Program-made: the position numbers and the translations under genes | Notes under the pieces: model-generated | What the model was told of the DNA's origin: nothing | Seen by the model: only the letters and a program-made list of their open reading frames with translations | The model's database searches: none | NCBI RefSeq assembly: GCF_025685655.1 | Contig: NZ_JAGSYG010000003.1 | Coordinates: 496,001 to 560,000 of the forward strand | Origin: Acidicapsa ligni | Lineage (GTDB): Bacteria; Acidobacteriota; Terriglobia; Terriglobales; Acidobacteriaceae | Direction: 5' to 3' | Length of the DNA: 64,000 bases | Shown: piece by piece, positions 24,642-34,469 of the stretch | How the letters are laid out: each line of letters starts with the position of its first letter | How positions within the stretch are numbered: position 1 is the stretch's first letter

Positions 24642-25475
24642 TCATTCTGCACATTTTGCTGTTTCTATGTGCAACAGATTGCCTGTCTTCCAAGTTGCAG
24701 GCAGCCATAAGGAAGCCTTAAATCGAATCCCGAGCAATGCACCGCGCGCGCTGGGCATACCACTTGCCGGTACAAGCGTATGGGGAACCTCACCGAGATG
24801 CATGGCCCATTGCCGGGCAAAGGATGGCGGATCGGCGACTCCAGCAGTGAGCTTCGCATCCAAAATCTGCAATTCTCCGGGCGAAGCTCTCTCTACCAGA
24901 CTCAGCAACTCAGCCTGCCCGGCGAACGCTGTCTGCCCGGCGGCTCGCCCACGCATCATCTCCTGATATAGCGTCTTCGATCGCGCCAGATCGTTTGCCG
25001 AGGTCAAGAAGTGAAATCTTCGTCGATTCCATGCGATGGCATCCTGCGCACGCATGCCAAAGGTTGTACCGATCTCGCGCTCACTCAGGGAGCTATAGGG
25101 AGGCGTGGCCAGCAGCAAGGCATCCGGGTATTCCTGATGATCGGCCTGGTCTACAACGAGATCCCAGCCTGAATAGGACTGGTCGTTATACGGGGCATTG
25201 CGCTGGCCGTTGTGCTGGCTTTGCGCGGACGAAATAGGCGCGGAAATAGGTACAAAGCGAAACGTCCATCCCTCGCCGATGGAGGCCTTCCACTCCTGAC
25301 CGGCAGCGACCTCACCTGTGAGCGTGAGCTTCTGGCAGGTCTTCGCAGGCGATTGCGCTTTTAGCTGTCCCAATCCTCCGGGGGCAAAAGGCGGGCAAAG
25401 CAATACGATCAGGCGAAGCAATACTTTGAATTGTCGAGAGGGGTTTCCGATGGCGCGTTCCTTTCTGCCCTTCAA
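24642..25475 (-). CDS. Secreted protein of unknown function
   Basis: 277 residues. An N-terminal basic stretch and hydrophobic run (VLLRLIVLLCPPFAPGGLG, then QLKAQ) look like a signal peptide. The mature part has segments such as CQKLTLTGEVAAGQEWKASIGEGWTFRFVPI and a C-terminal LLGIRFKASLWLPATWKTG, with no motif I recognise. The start is TTG at 25475, supported by GAGG 8 bp upstream on the minus strand; no in-frame ATG precedes the hydrophobic run. A tandem 12-mer array lies just upstream of the start. Confidence 0.65.
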   Translation of the reverse strand: MKGRKERAIGNPSRQFKVLLRLIVLLCPPFAPGGLGQLKAQSPAKTCQKLTLTGEVAAGQEWKASIGEGWTFRFVPISAPISSAQSQHNGQRNAPYNDQSYSGWDLVVDQADHQEYPDALLLATPPYSSLSEREIGTTFGMRAQDAIAWNRRRFHFLTSANDLARSKTLYQEMMRGRAAGQTAFAGQAELLSLVERASPGELQILDAKLTAGVADPPSFARQWAMHLGEVPHTLVPASGMPSARGALLGIRFKASLWLPATWKTGNLLHIETAKCAE

Positions 25476-25495
25476 TCATTTTGCCTCGAAGCTTG

Positions 25496-25543
25496 CCTGT
25501 GTTCTGGCCTGAGCTCTGGATTGAGTTTTGGCTTGAGTTTTCG
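25496..25543. repeat. Imperfect tandem repeat, four 12-bp units
   Basis: The consecutive units cctgtgttctgg, cctgagctctgg, attgagttttgg and cttgagttttcg fill 25496-25543. They lie about 20 bp upstream of the minus-strand secreted-protein gene and within the 214-bp gap shared with the divergent amtB. No known operator motif is recognised. Confidence 0.7.
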
Positions 25544-25689
25544 TGAGTACCAAATTGGATCACATCTCGAATCACATCTCTTTTGCGGCCGGTCTTTCCA
25601 CTGAATTTGTGCTCCTTCACAAAAAGACGTACCTTCCTCCAAATTCCTATAGCTGAACTCGGGCAAATTCACATTACAATCAATCGAAC

Positions 25690-27141
25690 ATGAGACATCC
25701 GTATTCGATCCGAGCCATTTTACTTCTGTCCATAGTGGCCGCGAGCGTATCGCTTGCCCCTATCGCAGCCTTCGCCCAAACCGCAGCCAACAGCACAACA
25801 GCACAAGCCGCAGCGGCGCAGGCTCCTGCAACGCAAGCCCAGATCGCAGCTCTGAACGATAAAATTGCGGCTGCCCAATCGGCGGGCGACAACGCATGGA
25901 TGCTTACCTCAGCCGCGCTGGTGCTGCTCATGACCGGCCCGGGACTGGCTCTTTTCTACGGTGGCCTGGTCCGCAGAAAGAACATTCTCGGCACCATGAT
26001 GCAGAGCTTTGCCATGATGGGCATTGTCACCGTGCTTTGGGCGGTGGTCAGTTATTCCCTGGCTTTTGGGCATGGCAACAGCTTTATCGGCGGGTTTGAG
26101 CACCTGTTTCTTCATGGTGTGGATCTGACGCCGAATGCGGATTACGCGCCCACGATTCCTCACCAGACCTACATGATCTACCAGCTTATGTTCGCCATTA
26201 TCACGCCGGCGCTCATTGGCGGAGCCTTTGCTGAACGTATGAAGTTCAGCGCTATGTGCGTCTTCTTTGCCCTGTGGACACTTTTCGTATATGACCCGAT
26301 GGCACACATGGTGTGGGGAGTCGGCGGCCTGCTGAATATTGCAGGTGGACGCATTCCCTGCTTCGATTTTGCGGGCGGCACCGTTGTTCACGTTACATCG
26401 GGCGTCTCTGCGCTGGTCACGGCGCTCTATCTCGGTAAGCGAGTCGGCTATCCAAAGACGGCCATGCCGCCGCATTCCATGGTTCTCAGCTTTATCGGAG
26501 CCTGTCTGCTCTGGGTGGGTTGGTTTGGTTTCAACGCGGGCAGCGCAGTCAATGCCAGTGGACTTGCTACGTCGGCCTTTGTTGCGACTCACTTTGCCGC
26601 AGCGGCTGCCGCTGTAAGCTGGACGGTCACCGAGTGGATTCACAACGGGAAACCAACAGCTCTTGGAGCCATCTCCGGGGCGGTTGCCGGGCTGGTCGTT
26701 ATCACTCCTGCCTCTGGTTTCGTCAAGCCGATGCCTGCCCTGATCATCGGACTTATCGCCGGGTTCTTCTGCTTCCAGATGGTCATTCGCGTGAAGAGCT
26801 GGTTTGGTTATGACGACTCTCTCGACGCCTTTGGCGTTCATGGCGCAGGCGGCACGATTGGAGCGCTGCTCACCGGCGTTTTTGCTACCTCCGCTGTCAA
26901 TCCGGTGTTCAAGGATGCGCAGGGCAATGTGCTCGCTTCTGGCGGAATCGATGGTAACTGGCACCAGCTTCTCAATCAATTTACCGGGGTCGCGATTGCC
27001 TGGGGCCTCTCGATTGTCGGCACCCTGGTTATCCTTTTTATCGTGGACAAGACTATCGGTTTGCGCCTGACTGCCGAGGATGAAGCTACCGGCCTTGACC
27101 TTTCGCAGCATGGAGAAGAAGGCTACGACTTCGGCTCCTGA
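25690..27141 (+). CDS. amtB: Ammonium transporter AmtB
   Basis: 483-residue inner-membrane ammonium channel. An N-terminal signal sequence (ending APIAAFA, then QTAAN) and an Ala-rich spacer precede eleven predicted helices that begin at WMLTSAALVLLMTGPGLALFYGGLVRRKN. The conductance-pore twin histidines are His234 (GTVVHVTSG) and His384 (GVHGAGGTIG). The ending RLTAEDEATGLDLSQHGEEGYDFGS is the typical Amt C-terminal tail that contacts PII. The glnB/K gene follows after 177 bp, the usual amtB-glnK pairing. I see no clear sigma-54 promoter or NtrC site upstream. Confidence 0.96.
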   Translation: MRHPYSIRAILLLSIVAASVSLAPIAAFAQTAANSTTAQAAAAQAPATQAQIAALNDKIAAAQSAGDNAWMLTSAALVLLMTGPGLALFYGGLVRRKNILGTMMQSFAMMGIVTVLWAVVSYSLAFGHGNSFIGGFEHLFLHGVDLTPNADYAPTIPHQTYMIYQLMFAIITPALIGGAFAERMKFSAMCVFFALWTLFVYDPMAHMVWGVGGLLNIAGGRIPCFDFAGGTVVHVTSGVSALVTALYLGKRVGYPKTAMPPHSMVLSFIGACLLWVGWFGFNAGSAVNASGLATSAFVATHFAAAAAAVSWTVTEWIHNGKPTALGAISGAVAGLVVITPASGFVKPMPALIIGLIAGFFCFQMVIRVKSWFGYDDSLDAFGVHGAGGTIGALLTGVFATSAVNPVFKDAQGNVLASGGIDGNWHQLLNQFTGVAIAWGLSIVGTLVILFIVDKTIGLRLTAEDEATGLDLSQHGEEGYDFGS

Positions 27142-27318
27142 TGTGCGGGTGCTGGTTGTGAACGGAAAGCTTTGTACTGCCTCATACAACTTTGGGATAG
27201 GTGCCATTTCGGATTCCCCGTATTGCTGATCTGTTCATGGGATTCCGAACTTCGTCTCAACACTGCTAGGCTGTCAACAGAAGATGGGCGCTCATATAAG
27301 CGCGAGGAACATTGATTT

Positions 27319-27657
27319 ATGCAAAAAATTGAAGCAGTTATCCAGCCGTCCAAGCTGGACGCCGTGAAAGATGCGCTGCTTGAGGCAGGCATTGAAGGCA
27401 TGACAATTCTGGAAGCCCGTGGTCACGGCCGCCAGAAAGGCCATACCGAGTTTTACCGCGGACGCGAGTACACCGTTGATCTTCTGCCTAAGGTCAAGAT
27501 CGAAATTGTCGTCCCCGATGAACTCAGGGAGAAAACCATCCAGGCCATCATCGGAGCTGCCCGTACCGGCAAGATCGGCGACGGCAAGATCTTCGTTACC
27601 AAAATCGACGAAGCTATCCGCATACGCAACGACGAACACGGCGAATCCGCGCTGTAA
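27319..27657 (+). CDS. glnB: Nitrogen regulatory protein P-II (GlnB/GlnK)
   Basis: 112-residue trimeric signal protein that reads ATP/ADP and 2-oxoglutarate and controls AmtB and nitrogen enzymes. The T-loop is GRQKGHTEFYRGREYTVDLLPK with the uridylylation site Tyr51; the B-loop is IGAARTGKIGDGKIFV. Its place after amtB suggests the GlnK role, and the glnD gene at 31678 encodes the enzyme that would modify Tyr51. The ATG follows GAGGAAC at about 8-11 bp. Length and motifs are standard. Confidence 0.95.
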   Translation: MQKIEAVIQPSKLDAVKDALLEAGIEGMTILEARGHGRQKGHTEFYRGREYTVDLLPKVKIEIVVPDELREKTIQAIIGAARTGKIGDGKIFVTKIDEAIRIRNDEHGESAL

Positions 27658-27735
27658 ATCAGGCACAAATGAGCCTGCCCCAGGTGTCGCGCAGCAAACT
27701 CGGGCGAAGCTTTACGTTTCTGACAGACAATGAAG

Positions 27736-27774
27736 CCATGCTCCGCTATGGCATAAGACTATAGCGGGGCATGG
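27736..27774. repeat. Inverted repeat after glnB (possible terminator)
   Basis: The arms ccatgctccgctat (27736-27749) and atagcggggcatgg (27761-27774) pair over 14 bp with one G-U wobble and an 11-base loop. It lies about 80 bp after the glnB stop. No T-run follows, so termination is a guess. Confidence 0.5.
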
Positions 27775-27846
27775 AATATCCGGCGAGCAAGTACATGATA
27801 CGTGCCTGGCAGCAGCGATGTACGCTCCCGATATCATCCATATCTT

Positions 27847-27885
27847 CACGTTCAACATCCACGTTCAATATCCACGTTCAACGGG
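27847..27885. repeat. Tandem repeat, three 13-bp units
   Basis: The units cacgttcaacatc, cacgttcaatatc and cacgttcaacggg follow one another at 27847-27885. They lie about 90 bp upstream of the mutarotase ATG. Function unknown. Confidence 0.8.
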
Positions 27886-27971
27886 CAGGACTTCAACCGT
27901 TTCCCTGGTCTGATTCCAGTTCATTCCAGCATCGTCCATTCGGATACCAACCTACCCAGTCAGGTAAAACC

Positions 27972-28871
27972 ATGAGCGACATAGCGAACTTAAACACGCA
28001 TTTCTCGATTTCCGGAATCGCTTCGATCGTTTCGGGCAACAATGGCCTGCCTAAAGTTCAGATCACCACGCCTGCGGGCTCTGCGGAAATCTATCTCCAC
28101 GGAGCGCATGTCACCTCATGGAAGCCTGCCGACAGCAGCGAAGTTATCTTTGTCAGCAAAGAGACCCGCTGGGAAGACGGCAAAGCGATACGCGGCGGAG
28201 TTCCGATCTGCTTTCCGTGGTTTCGCGCCAAGTCCGACAATCCAAAAGCTCCGTCTCACGGTGTTGTGCGAACCAAGGCCTGGCAGCTTCAATCCATCAT
28301 TCAAGGCGAGGATGTGGTGATTGTTTCGCTTACGACCGAAAGCGATGAAGAGACCCGCAAATGGTGGCCGCACGAGTTTCGTCTTACCCATCGCGTTACG
28401 GTGGGCAAAGACCTCACGCTGGAACTGATTACCGTCAATACAGGCGATACGGCTTTTCAGATAGAAGAAGCTCTGCACACCTACAATCGCATCGGCCAGA
28501 TTGATACGATTCGCATTGCGGGTCTGGACGGCGCAATCTTCCTGGACAACCGCGACAATAATCGTGAGAAGCTGCAGCAGGGCAACATCGCGTTCGACAT
28601 GGCTACGGACAATGCCTACTTCAAGACCCGTCATACCGTCGAAATCATCGATCCGACCTTGAAACGCCGCATTCGCCTTGAAAAGCAAAACTCGGCTTCG
28701 ACCGTGGTCTGGAATCCGTGGAAAGAGGATGCGGCAAAGCTGGCCGACCTTGGCGATGACGAATGGACGCAATTTGCCTGCGTTGAGGCATGCAATATTC
28801 TGGACGCGGCCGTAACGCTGGCTCCGAATGAGGAACACATCATGACGGCGGCTATCAGCGTCACGAACTAA
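27972..28871 (+). CDS. D-hexose-6-phosphate mutarotase (YeaD family)
   Basis: 299 residues of the aldose-1-epimerase superfamily that interconvert alpha and beta anomers of hexose-6-phosphates, mainly glucose-6-phosphate. Family motifs are YLHGAHVTSWKP, GGVPICFPWF, SHGVVRTKAWQL with the active-site His, EEALHTYNRIGQID with the second His, and VVWNPWKEDAAKLADLGDDEW at the C-terminus. The ATG at 27972 follows CAGG by 7-8 bp and matches the family N-terminus. It could serve the sugar-phosphate flux of the glucan pathways, but it stands alone here. Confidence 0.9.
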   Translation: MSDIANLNTHFSISGIASIVSGNNGLPKVQITTPAGSAEIYLHGAHVTSWKPADSSEVIFVSKETRWEDGKAIRGGVPICFPWFRAKSDNPKAPSHGVVRTKAWQLQSIIQGEDVVIVSLTTESDEETRKWWPHEFRLTHRVTVGKDLTLELITVNTGDTAFQIEEALHTYNRIGQIDTIRIAGLDGAIFLDNRDNNREKLQQGNIAFDMATDNAYFKTRHTVEIIDPTLKRRIRLEKQNSASTVVWNPWKEDAAKLADLGDDEWTQFACVEACNILDAAVTLAPNEEHIMTAAISVTN

Positions 28872-28924
28872 GCAAGTTGCGTCACGAACCAAGCAATCGG
28901 CACCTGGCAATCCGGTGATTACGC

Positions 28925-31369
28925 TCATTCGTTTCTGAGCGCGATCACCGGGTCAATGCTTGCGGAACGATTTGCGGGAACGGCGCTGGCCCCAATCGCG
29001 ACCAGCAGCAGACTTGCGGCGGCCAGCGCCAGTGAGCCTGGCAATCCGGTGCCCATTGCTGCGAAGCTATGCGTCAAAATTCTCTGGGTGACGAAGGTCA
29101 GCATCAGCCCGGCTACGATTCCGGCTCCGATCAGCACAAACGACTGCTGCAGCACCAGTGAAACAACCTGCCATCGTTGCGCGCCGAGAGCCATGCGTAT
29201 GCCGATCTCCGTGGTGCGTTGTGCGGCAGTAAAGCTTAGCAGGCCGTAGATGCCGACCGCAGCCAGCAGCAGGGCGAGTCCGCCAAACAGCGTCAGTAGA
29301 CCGACCAGCAACCGTCGCGCTGCCAGAGAATCCTGCACGAGGCTGTCCAGCGTGTGGACGTCGTAGACTGCCTCCTGCGAATCTTCAGCACGCACTACCT
29401 CGGCCATTGTCGACCGCAGCGCATCGGGGTTGATGCTTGTGCGCACGAGGAAAGAGGCCTCACCCACGGGATCCTGGGCCATCGACTGATAGATCACGCC
29501 CTTATTCTCATCGGCTTCAAGCGAACCGCGTCGCACATGCCCGACGACGCCCACGATCTCAAGCCACGGATCTGAGCGGCTGCCGCGCACATGATCTCCA
29601 ATTGGACTGCGACCGGGCCAGTAGGCTTTCGTCAGCACATCATCGATTACTACGACGTGTGGATGATCGGCGCGATCATTTTCCATGAACCAGCGCCCTG
29701 ACAGGAGAGGAATCTGCATTGCGCGCAGATATCCCTCTGTCGCCCAACGGTTGTCGCTGTGCGGTCCGGGATTGTTTGGTGAAACCGGGCGCTCTTCAAT
29801 CGAAAAACTCCCAGAAGATCCGCCCGTATTTCCGAAGGGCAGAGGGTACACGACTGCGGCTGCAACTACCCCTGGCTGCTGACTTAAATGCGAAGTCACA
29901 TTGTGGATAAAATTGGCTTCTTTCAGGGCCTGATCGCGATAGTTGGAGGCATTCAACGTCACGTTTCCGGTCAGCACGCCCTCGCTCCGAAAGCCCGGAT
30001 CGACACTCTGAAGCTGCTTGAGACTGGAGAGAAATAACGCCGCACCGGCTACCAGCACGAAGGCCAAGGCCACTTCTGTCGCTACCAGTACGCCGCGAAA
30101 ACGCTGCCGCGTTGGCCCGGCTGTTGAACTACGGCCATGCTCCGACAGGCGCAATGCCCGGTAGGATCGCGCGACCTGCAGAATCGGCGCAAGTCCGGAA
30201 AGAAACGACGTGATCAGCCCTATTCCGGCGGCTACGATGACCATCCGAAAGCTGTTGTGAATGACGAAGCCTGTCGCCAGATCGTGCGGAATGGCAAGCA
30301 GCAACAGCCTTCCGAGCAGCGGCCCTACCGCAATCGCGATACAGGTTGCACTACCCGCAAGCAGTGCCGTTTCCACGACAAGCTGCATGGTGATCTGCGT
30401 CAAAGAAGCGCCGAGAGCGGCACGAATGGCAAGCTCCCGAGTCTTGGTGGAGGCCCGCGCCAGCATGAGTCCGGAGATATTTGCACACGCGATGAGCAGG
30501 ATCATTGCAACCACGGCGGACAGCGCGAACAGCGGCTTGCGCAGGTCTCCGGCTGAGTCCTGCGTCCAGGGCTGAGCAAACATGCTCCACCCGGCGCTCT
30601 GAGCAAAGCTCCCGGTACCCTCGCGGCGAATCTCTTCCGACCGCTTCTGCTCCAGTGCGGCATTGAACTGGGCCACGCTGATGCCAGGCCGCAAACGCAC
30701 GACGGCATCGTAGGACTCGTTGAAGCGCTGCGATGAGTCATAGGCAGACGGGGCAAGTCCGAGCGGAATCCACATCTGCTCGTTGCGCGGCCAGTCAAAA
30801 TCGCGCCGCATCACTCCAATCACCCGGTAGGATTGGCCGTCGAGCAGCACCGATTTGCCGATTGCATCATGCTGGCCGCCAAACATCTGCTGCCACAGGG
30901 AGTAGCTGAGCACGACTACCTGATTGTTGCCCTTCTTGTCCTCTTCGGAGGCGAATGTGCGACCCAGGATCGGCTGCGCCCCGAAAACCTGGAACCACTT
31001 CCAGGTCACGAGCCCGGCCTGCAGGTGCTGCGTCCGACCGTCGAATGTCGCGTTGAAGCTGCTCTTCAAGACCATGGCCCTGATTCAACGAGCTGGTTCA
31101 GAGACTGAGCATCGCCCATATCGGGCGCTGAAACCCCAATACTGGGCAGGTTGAGCTGAATATAACGCGCATGGAACGAAGCGACACGCGGGATCATCGA
31201 TTCCGGCCGGCTGCAACAGAACCGCCTGCACGACGCTGAAGATCGCCGTATTTGCTCCGACTCCCAAGGCCAGGGTGATGATCGTGATCGACGTATACAT
31301 GCGCGCGCGGAGTAGTTGCCGGGCTGCGTAACGAAGATTTGCAGAGAGATTCGCAAAGATTGCCCTCAT
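28925..31369 (-). pseudogene. ADOP-family MacB/FtsX-like ABC permease, broken by two compensating frameshifts
   Basis: Intact frames before and after a displaced stretch of about 125 bp add to an 815-codon gene, the usual ADOP length. The N-terminus in frame (ATG 31369, GGAGG about 9 bp upstream) reads [20 protein letters not shown] with the helix [14 protein letters not shown]. Near 31195 the family-like sequence continues in another frame ([35 protein letters not shown]), and near 31073 returns to the first frame (LKSSFNATFDGRTQHLQAG). The original frame meets a TGA at 31085-31087. The rest carries two FtsX-type modules with the final GIYGLLSFTAAQRTTEIGIRMALGA. Either a pseudogene or two sequence errors. 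If expressed as is, translation could begin at internal ATG 31075 and lack the first helix. Confidence 0.8.
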
Positions 31370-31394
31370 TCGTCACGTCCTCCATTCGTCTTGT

Positions 31395-31451
31395 CTGGAT
31401 TTATTCGCCTGGGTTTATTTGCCTGGGTTTTGCCTGTCTGGGTTTACCTGT
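31395..31451. repeat. Imperfect tandem repeat, four units of 14-15 bp
   Basis: The units ctggatttattcgc, ctgggtttatttgc, ctgggttttgcctgt and ctgggtttacctgt follow in tandem. They lie immediately upstream of the minus-strand ADOP permease start (31369) and in the 308-bp gap shared with the divergent glnD; nothing else is recognised in that gap. Confidence 0.75.
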
Positions 31452-31677
31452 CTCTGACCCAATACGCTTCATGCGGGCGCCTGGTTCACTGTTTCGGACA
31501 AAATATCGGGGCACTCCGGTGCGAACAGCATACTGCCTGCACGTTTTCTTTTCCTTCTCTGAGAATCCTTACCTTTTATCGCTTATCCTCAAATGTGACC
31601 CATCGAAGCATGACCAAAATTAGCCATGGTTTCATTACGCCATCCCTTACCCCAAAGACTGAGTTTTAAGCGAACAC

Positions 31678-34341
31678 ATGGAAGCAAGCGTTCTCGTCAT
31701 CGACGACCTTCGTGAGCAGTACACCCGGGAAATGGCGCTCGTCCGCCAGACCTACGACCGCACAGGCGATGGCACCGCCGCGATCCGCCGCCGGTCCTCC
31801 ATCGTCGATCGTGTGCTTATCGAGCTGTGGCGACGGGCGTTTTCGCTCGACCCGGCGGCTGCGAGCGCCAAAGCAGCGATGCTCGCCCTTGGTGGATACG
31901 GCCGCAAAGACCTCTTTCCTTACTCCGATATCGACGTTCTCTTCACGTTCGCCGACGAAGATACTGAAAAAGCGGTTCGACCCATTATTCGCTCGGTTAT
32001 TCAGGCAATGTGGGACATCGGTCTGCGCGCGAGTCCTACGAGCCGCACCGTCAAGGAGTGTACGCGGTTCGACCCGGACAACCTTGAGTTCACGCTGGCG
32101 ACTTTTGATCATCGCTTTCTGGCCGGTAACTTCGCCCTCTACCAAAAACTCCACAATGAGACGTTTCCCGGGCTGGTCCTCAGCGAATGGAACGCGATTG
32201 CGCAAAAGCTGGGCGAGATTGCCCGCGCACGCCACGCGAAGTACGGCAACACCATCTTTCACCTGGAACCAAACCTGAAAGAGTGTCCCGGCGGCCTGCG
32301 CGACTTTAACCTGGCGCCCTGGTTTGCGCTGCTCTTTTACCTCAAAGAAACGCGCGAGTGGCCGAAGCAGCGAAACGTCTTTCAATCTGCCCATGGCGAT
32401 GCTGAAGCGGCCTTCGACTTCCTTTCCGCTACGCGCTGTTTTCTCCACTTCCGTCACGGACGCGATGATAATTCGCTCGACTGGCAATCTCAGGATGAAG
32501 CCGCAGCCCAGTCCGTAGGCCTTGAAACTCGCGGCACTGCCGACCCTGCTTACTGGATGCGCACTTATTATCGACACGCGCGTACTGTCTATCGGCGTGC
32601 TGTCCTACTCATGGAGCACCTACCTGCGCCCGTCAGCTTCTACAAGCAGTTTCGCAAACGACGCACTCCGATTGCAGGCACGGATTTCTTCCTCGACCAG
32701 GGCCGCATTGACGTGTCGCCGGGGGCGCAATTTGCCCAGTCCACTGCTACCGATGGCCTGCTGCGCGTTTTTTCTGAAATTTCAAATCACGGCTACACGC
32801 TGACACAAGCGACGGAAGACCGCATCACCGATGCGCTCCCCGTGTTGGCGATCAACATTCCGGAGGGGCCGTATCTCTGGAATCATCTGCGCGAAGTGCT
32901 GCTCGGGCCCCATGCGGCGCATGCACTGCGCACCATGCATGCACTCGGGATCCTGGAGATGCTGATTCCCGAGTTCCACGGCATCGATGCGCTGGTGATC
33001 CGCGATAGCTACCACCGCTATACGGTTGATGAACACACCTTTCTCACCATCGACAATGTGCAGGCCCTGCGCCGCCCGATGCATGACTATGAGCAGAAGC
33101 TTGGTACGCTTCTGCCGGAACTCGACCGCCTCGACCTGCTGCTGCTCTCGCTCCTGCTGCATGACACGGGCAAGGCCCGCCGCACAGGCGAGCACACTAC
33201 CTCAAGCGTCGAACTAGCAGACAGCCTGCTGGCCCGCCTCGACTTTGACATCGAAGAGCGTGAGATCGTCCGCAAGCTCATTCGTATGCATCTTGAGATG
33301 TCGAACTCGCTGCGACGCGACATCTTCGATACCGACAATGTTCGCCAGCTCGCGGAAAAAGTGGGCAGCCCGATGCTGCTCAAGATGCTTACCCTCATGA
33401 CCTACGCGGATATCAAGGCTGTGCATCCGGACGCGCTCACTCCGTGGAAGGCTGAAAATCTCTGGCAGCTTTATATGTCTACGGCGAACTTCATGGACCG
33501 CAGCGTCGATGAGGTGCGCTATCACGTCGATCTCGATCCGACGCTGCTTTATCGCATTGGAGCGATGGTTCCGGGGCCGGGTGAATCTCGAAGCGCGACG
33601 AAGGCTGCGGCAATTCGCCAGTTCCTCGAGGGTCTTCCGCAGCGCTATCTGCAGACTCGCCTTCCCGAACAGATCCGCAATCATTTCCTGCTCGCCAGCA
33701 AGCTGGACAAAGATCCCATTCAGCTTGACCTGCGCCCCAACCGCCAGCTTGTTGAGCTTACCGTCATTGCGAAGGATCGCAGCCGCCTCTTCGCGGATGT
33801 TGCCGGAACCCTTGCTGCATGGGGCATGAACATTGTCAAAGCCGATGCCTTCGCCAATGCAGCAGGAGTCATCGTAGACAGCTTCCAGTTCACGGACACC
33901 TTCCGCACGCTGGAACTGAATCCTGAAGAGAAAGACCGCTTTGTAGCCAACGTTCACGAGATTCTATCGCAGGGCATCACTGCTACTCGCACGCAGATTG
34001 AACAGCTATTAGCGAAACGACGCCAATCCGCTACTCGCAACGGGATAGTAAAAGTAGAGACTCCAACAAGATTAGAATTCGACTCTGAATCCAGTACTCA
34101 CAGCACTTTACTGCAAGTCGTGGCGCACGATGTTCCCGGCCTGCTGCGCCAGATAGCGTTAGTTCTGCACGACCATGATTGCAATATCGAAGTGGCGTTG
34201 GTAGACACGGAAGGCGAAACTGCAATCGATGTCTTTTATCTGACCCACCTCGGCGAAAAGCTTTCAGTGGCCCTGCAACAGAACCTTGCTACAGATCTGA
34301 AGGCGAGCCTGGAAAAACTTCGCACTGTTGCCCAGGCCTAG
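31678..34341 (+). CDS. glnD: [Protein-PII] uridylyltransferase / uridylyl-removing enzyme GlnD
   Basis: 887 residues, the usual GlnD length. Order: nucleotidyltransferase domain with [18 protein letters not shown] (metal ligands Asp84 and Asp86), GlnD linker with [14 protein letters not shown] hydrolase domain (LLLHDTGKA, His495-Asp496, and [13 protein letters not shown]), and two C-terminal ACT domains (from [20 protein letters not shown] and [17 protein letters not shown]) that sense glutamine. It adds UMP to, or removes it from, the PII T-loop tyrosine; the PII gene is 4 kb upstream on the same strand. The ATG at 31678 has only a weak ribosome site. The gene stands alone. Confidence 0.95.
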   Translation: MEASVLVIDDLREQYTREMALVRQTYDRTGDGTAAIRRRSSIVDRVLIELWRRAFSLDPAAASAKAAMLALGGYGRKDLFPYSDIDVLFTFADEDTEKAVRPIIRSVIQAMWDIGLRASPTSRTVKECTRFDPDNLEFTLATFDHRFLAGNFALYQKLHNETFPGLVLSEWNAIAQKLGEIARARHAKYGNTIFHLEPNLKECPGGLRDFNLAPWFALLFYLKETREWPKQRNVFQSAHGDAEAAFDFLSATRCFLHFRHGRDDNSLDWQSQDEAAAQSVGLETRGTADPAYWMRTYYRHARTVYRRAVLLMEHLPAPVSFYKQFRKRRTPIAGTDFFLDQGRIDVSPGAQFAQSTATDGLLRVFSEISNHGYTLTQATEDRITDALPVLAINIPEGPYLWNHLREVLLGPHAAHALRTMHALGILEMLIPEFHGIDALVIRDSYHRYTVDEHTFLTIDNVQALRRPMHDYEQKLGTLLPELDRLDLLLLSLLLHDTGKARRTGEHTTSSVELADSLLARLDFDIEEREIVRKLIRMHLEMSNSLRRDIFDTDNVRQLAEKVGSPMLLKMLTLMTYADIKAVHPDALTPWKAENLWQLYMSTANFMDRSVDEVRYHVDLDPTLLYRIGAMVPGPGESRSATKAAAIRQFLEGLPQRYLQTRLPEQIRNHFLLASKLDKDPIQLDLRPNRQLVELTVIAKDRSRLFADVAGTLAAWGMNIVKADAFANAAGVIVDSFQFTDTFRTLELNPEEKDRFVANVHEILSQGITATRTQIEQLLAKRRQSATRNGIVKVETPTRLEFDSESSTHSTLLQVVAHDVPGLLRQIALVLHDHDCNIEVALVDTEGETAIDVFYLTHLGEKLSVALQQNLATDLKASLEKLRTVAQA

Positions 34342-34415
34342 CGGCGGCTCTGTCGTTTAATAGCCAGATGACTGGCTGACGATTCGTGATATCTGACAGA
34401 GAGCTTATCCAAAAA

Positions 34416-34443
34416 ACATTGGAGACCCTAGGGTCTCCAATGT
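34416..34443 (-). terminator. Perfect 28-bp palindrome with U-tract, terminator of the GH18 gene
   Basis: The 28 bases from 34416 to 34443 are a perfect palindrome centred on cctagg. On the minus strand the hairpin is followed at once by TTTTTGG, so it suits intrinsic termination of the GH18 gene whose stop is at 34470. It lies in the convergent gap with glnD and may act on both. Confidence 0.85.
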
Positions 34444-34469
34444 GCGGTTATGAATCAACGAATTAGTTT

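Larger units (their letters stand above)
27658..27971. other. Intergenic region with a hairpin and a 13-mer array
   Basis: 314 bp between glnB and the mutarotase gene. It holds a 14-bp-stem inverted repeat (27736-27774) and three tandem 13-bp units (27847-27885). An in-frame extension of the mutarotase gene to about 27771 runs through the repeat but has no ribosome site and no family similarity, so I leave it out. No other gene is seen. Confidence 0.6.

Noticed and set aside
25560..25689. Sigma-54 promoter or NtrC site before amtB
   Set aside because: I looked for the TGGC...TTGC spacing expected for nitrogen control and found no convincing match.
25909..27207. Long minus-strand open frame opposite amtB
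   Set aside because: It is antisense to a clear transporter gene, has no start signal and shows the charged, repetitive composition of a shadow frame.
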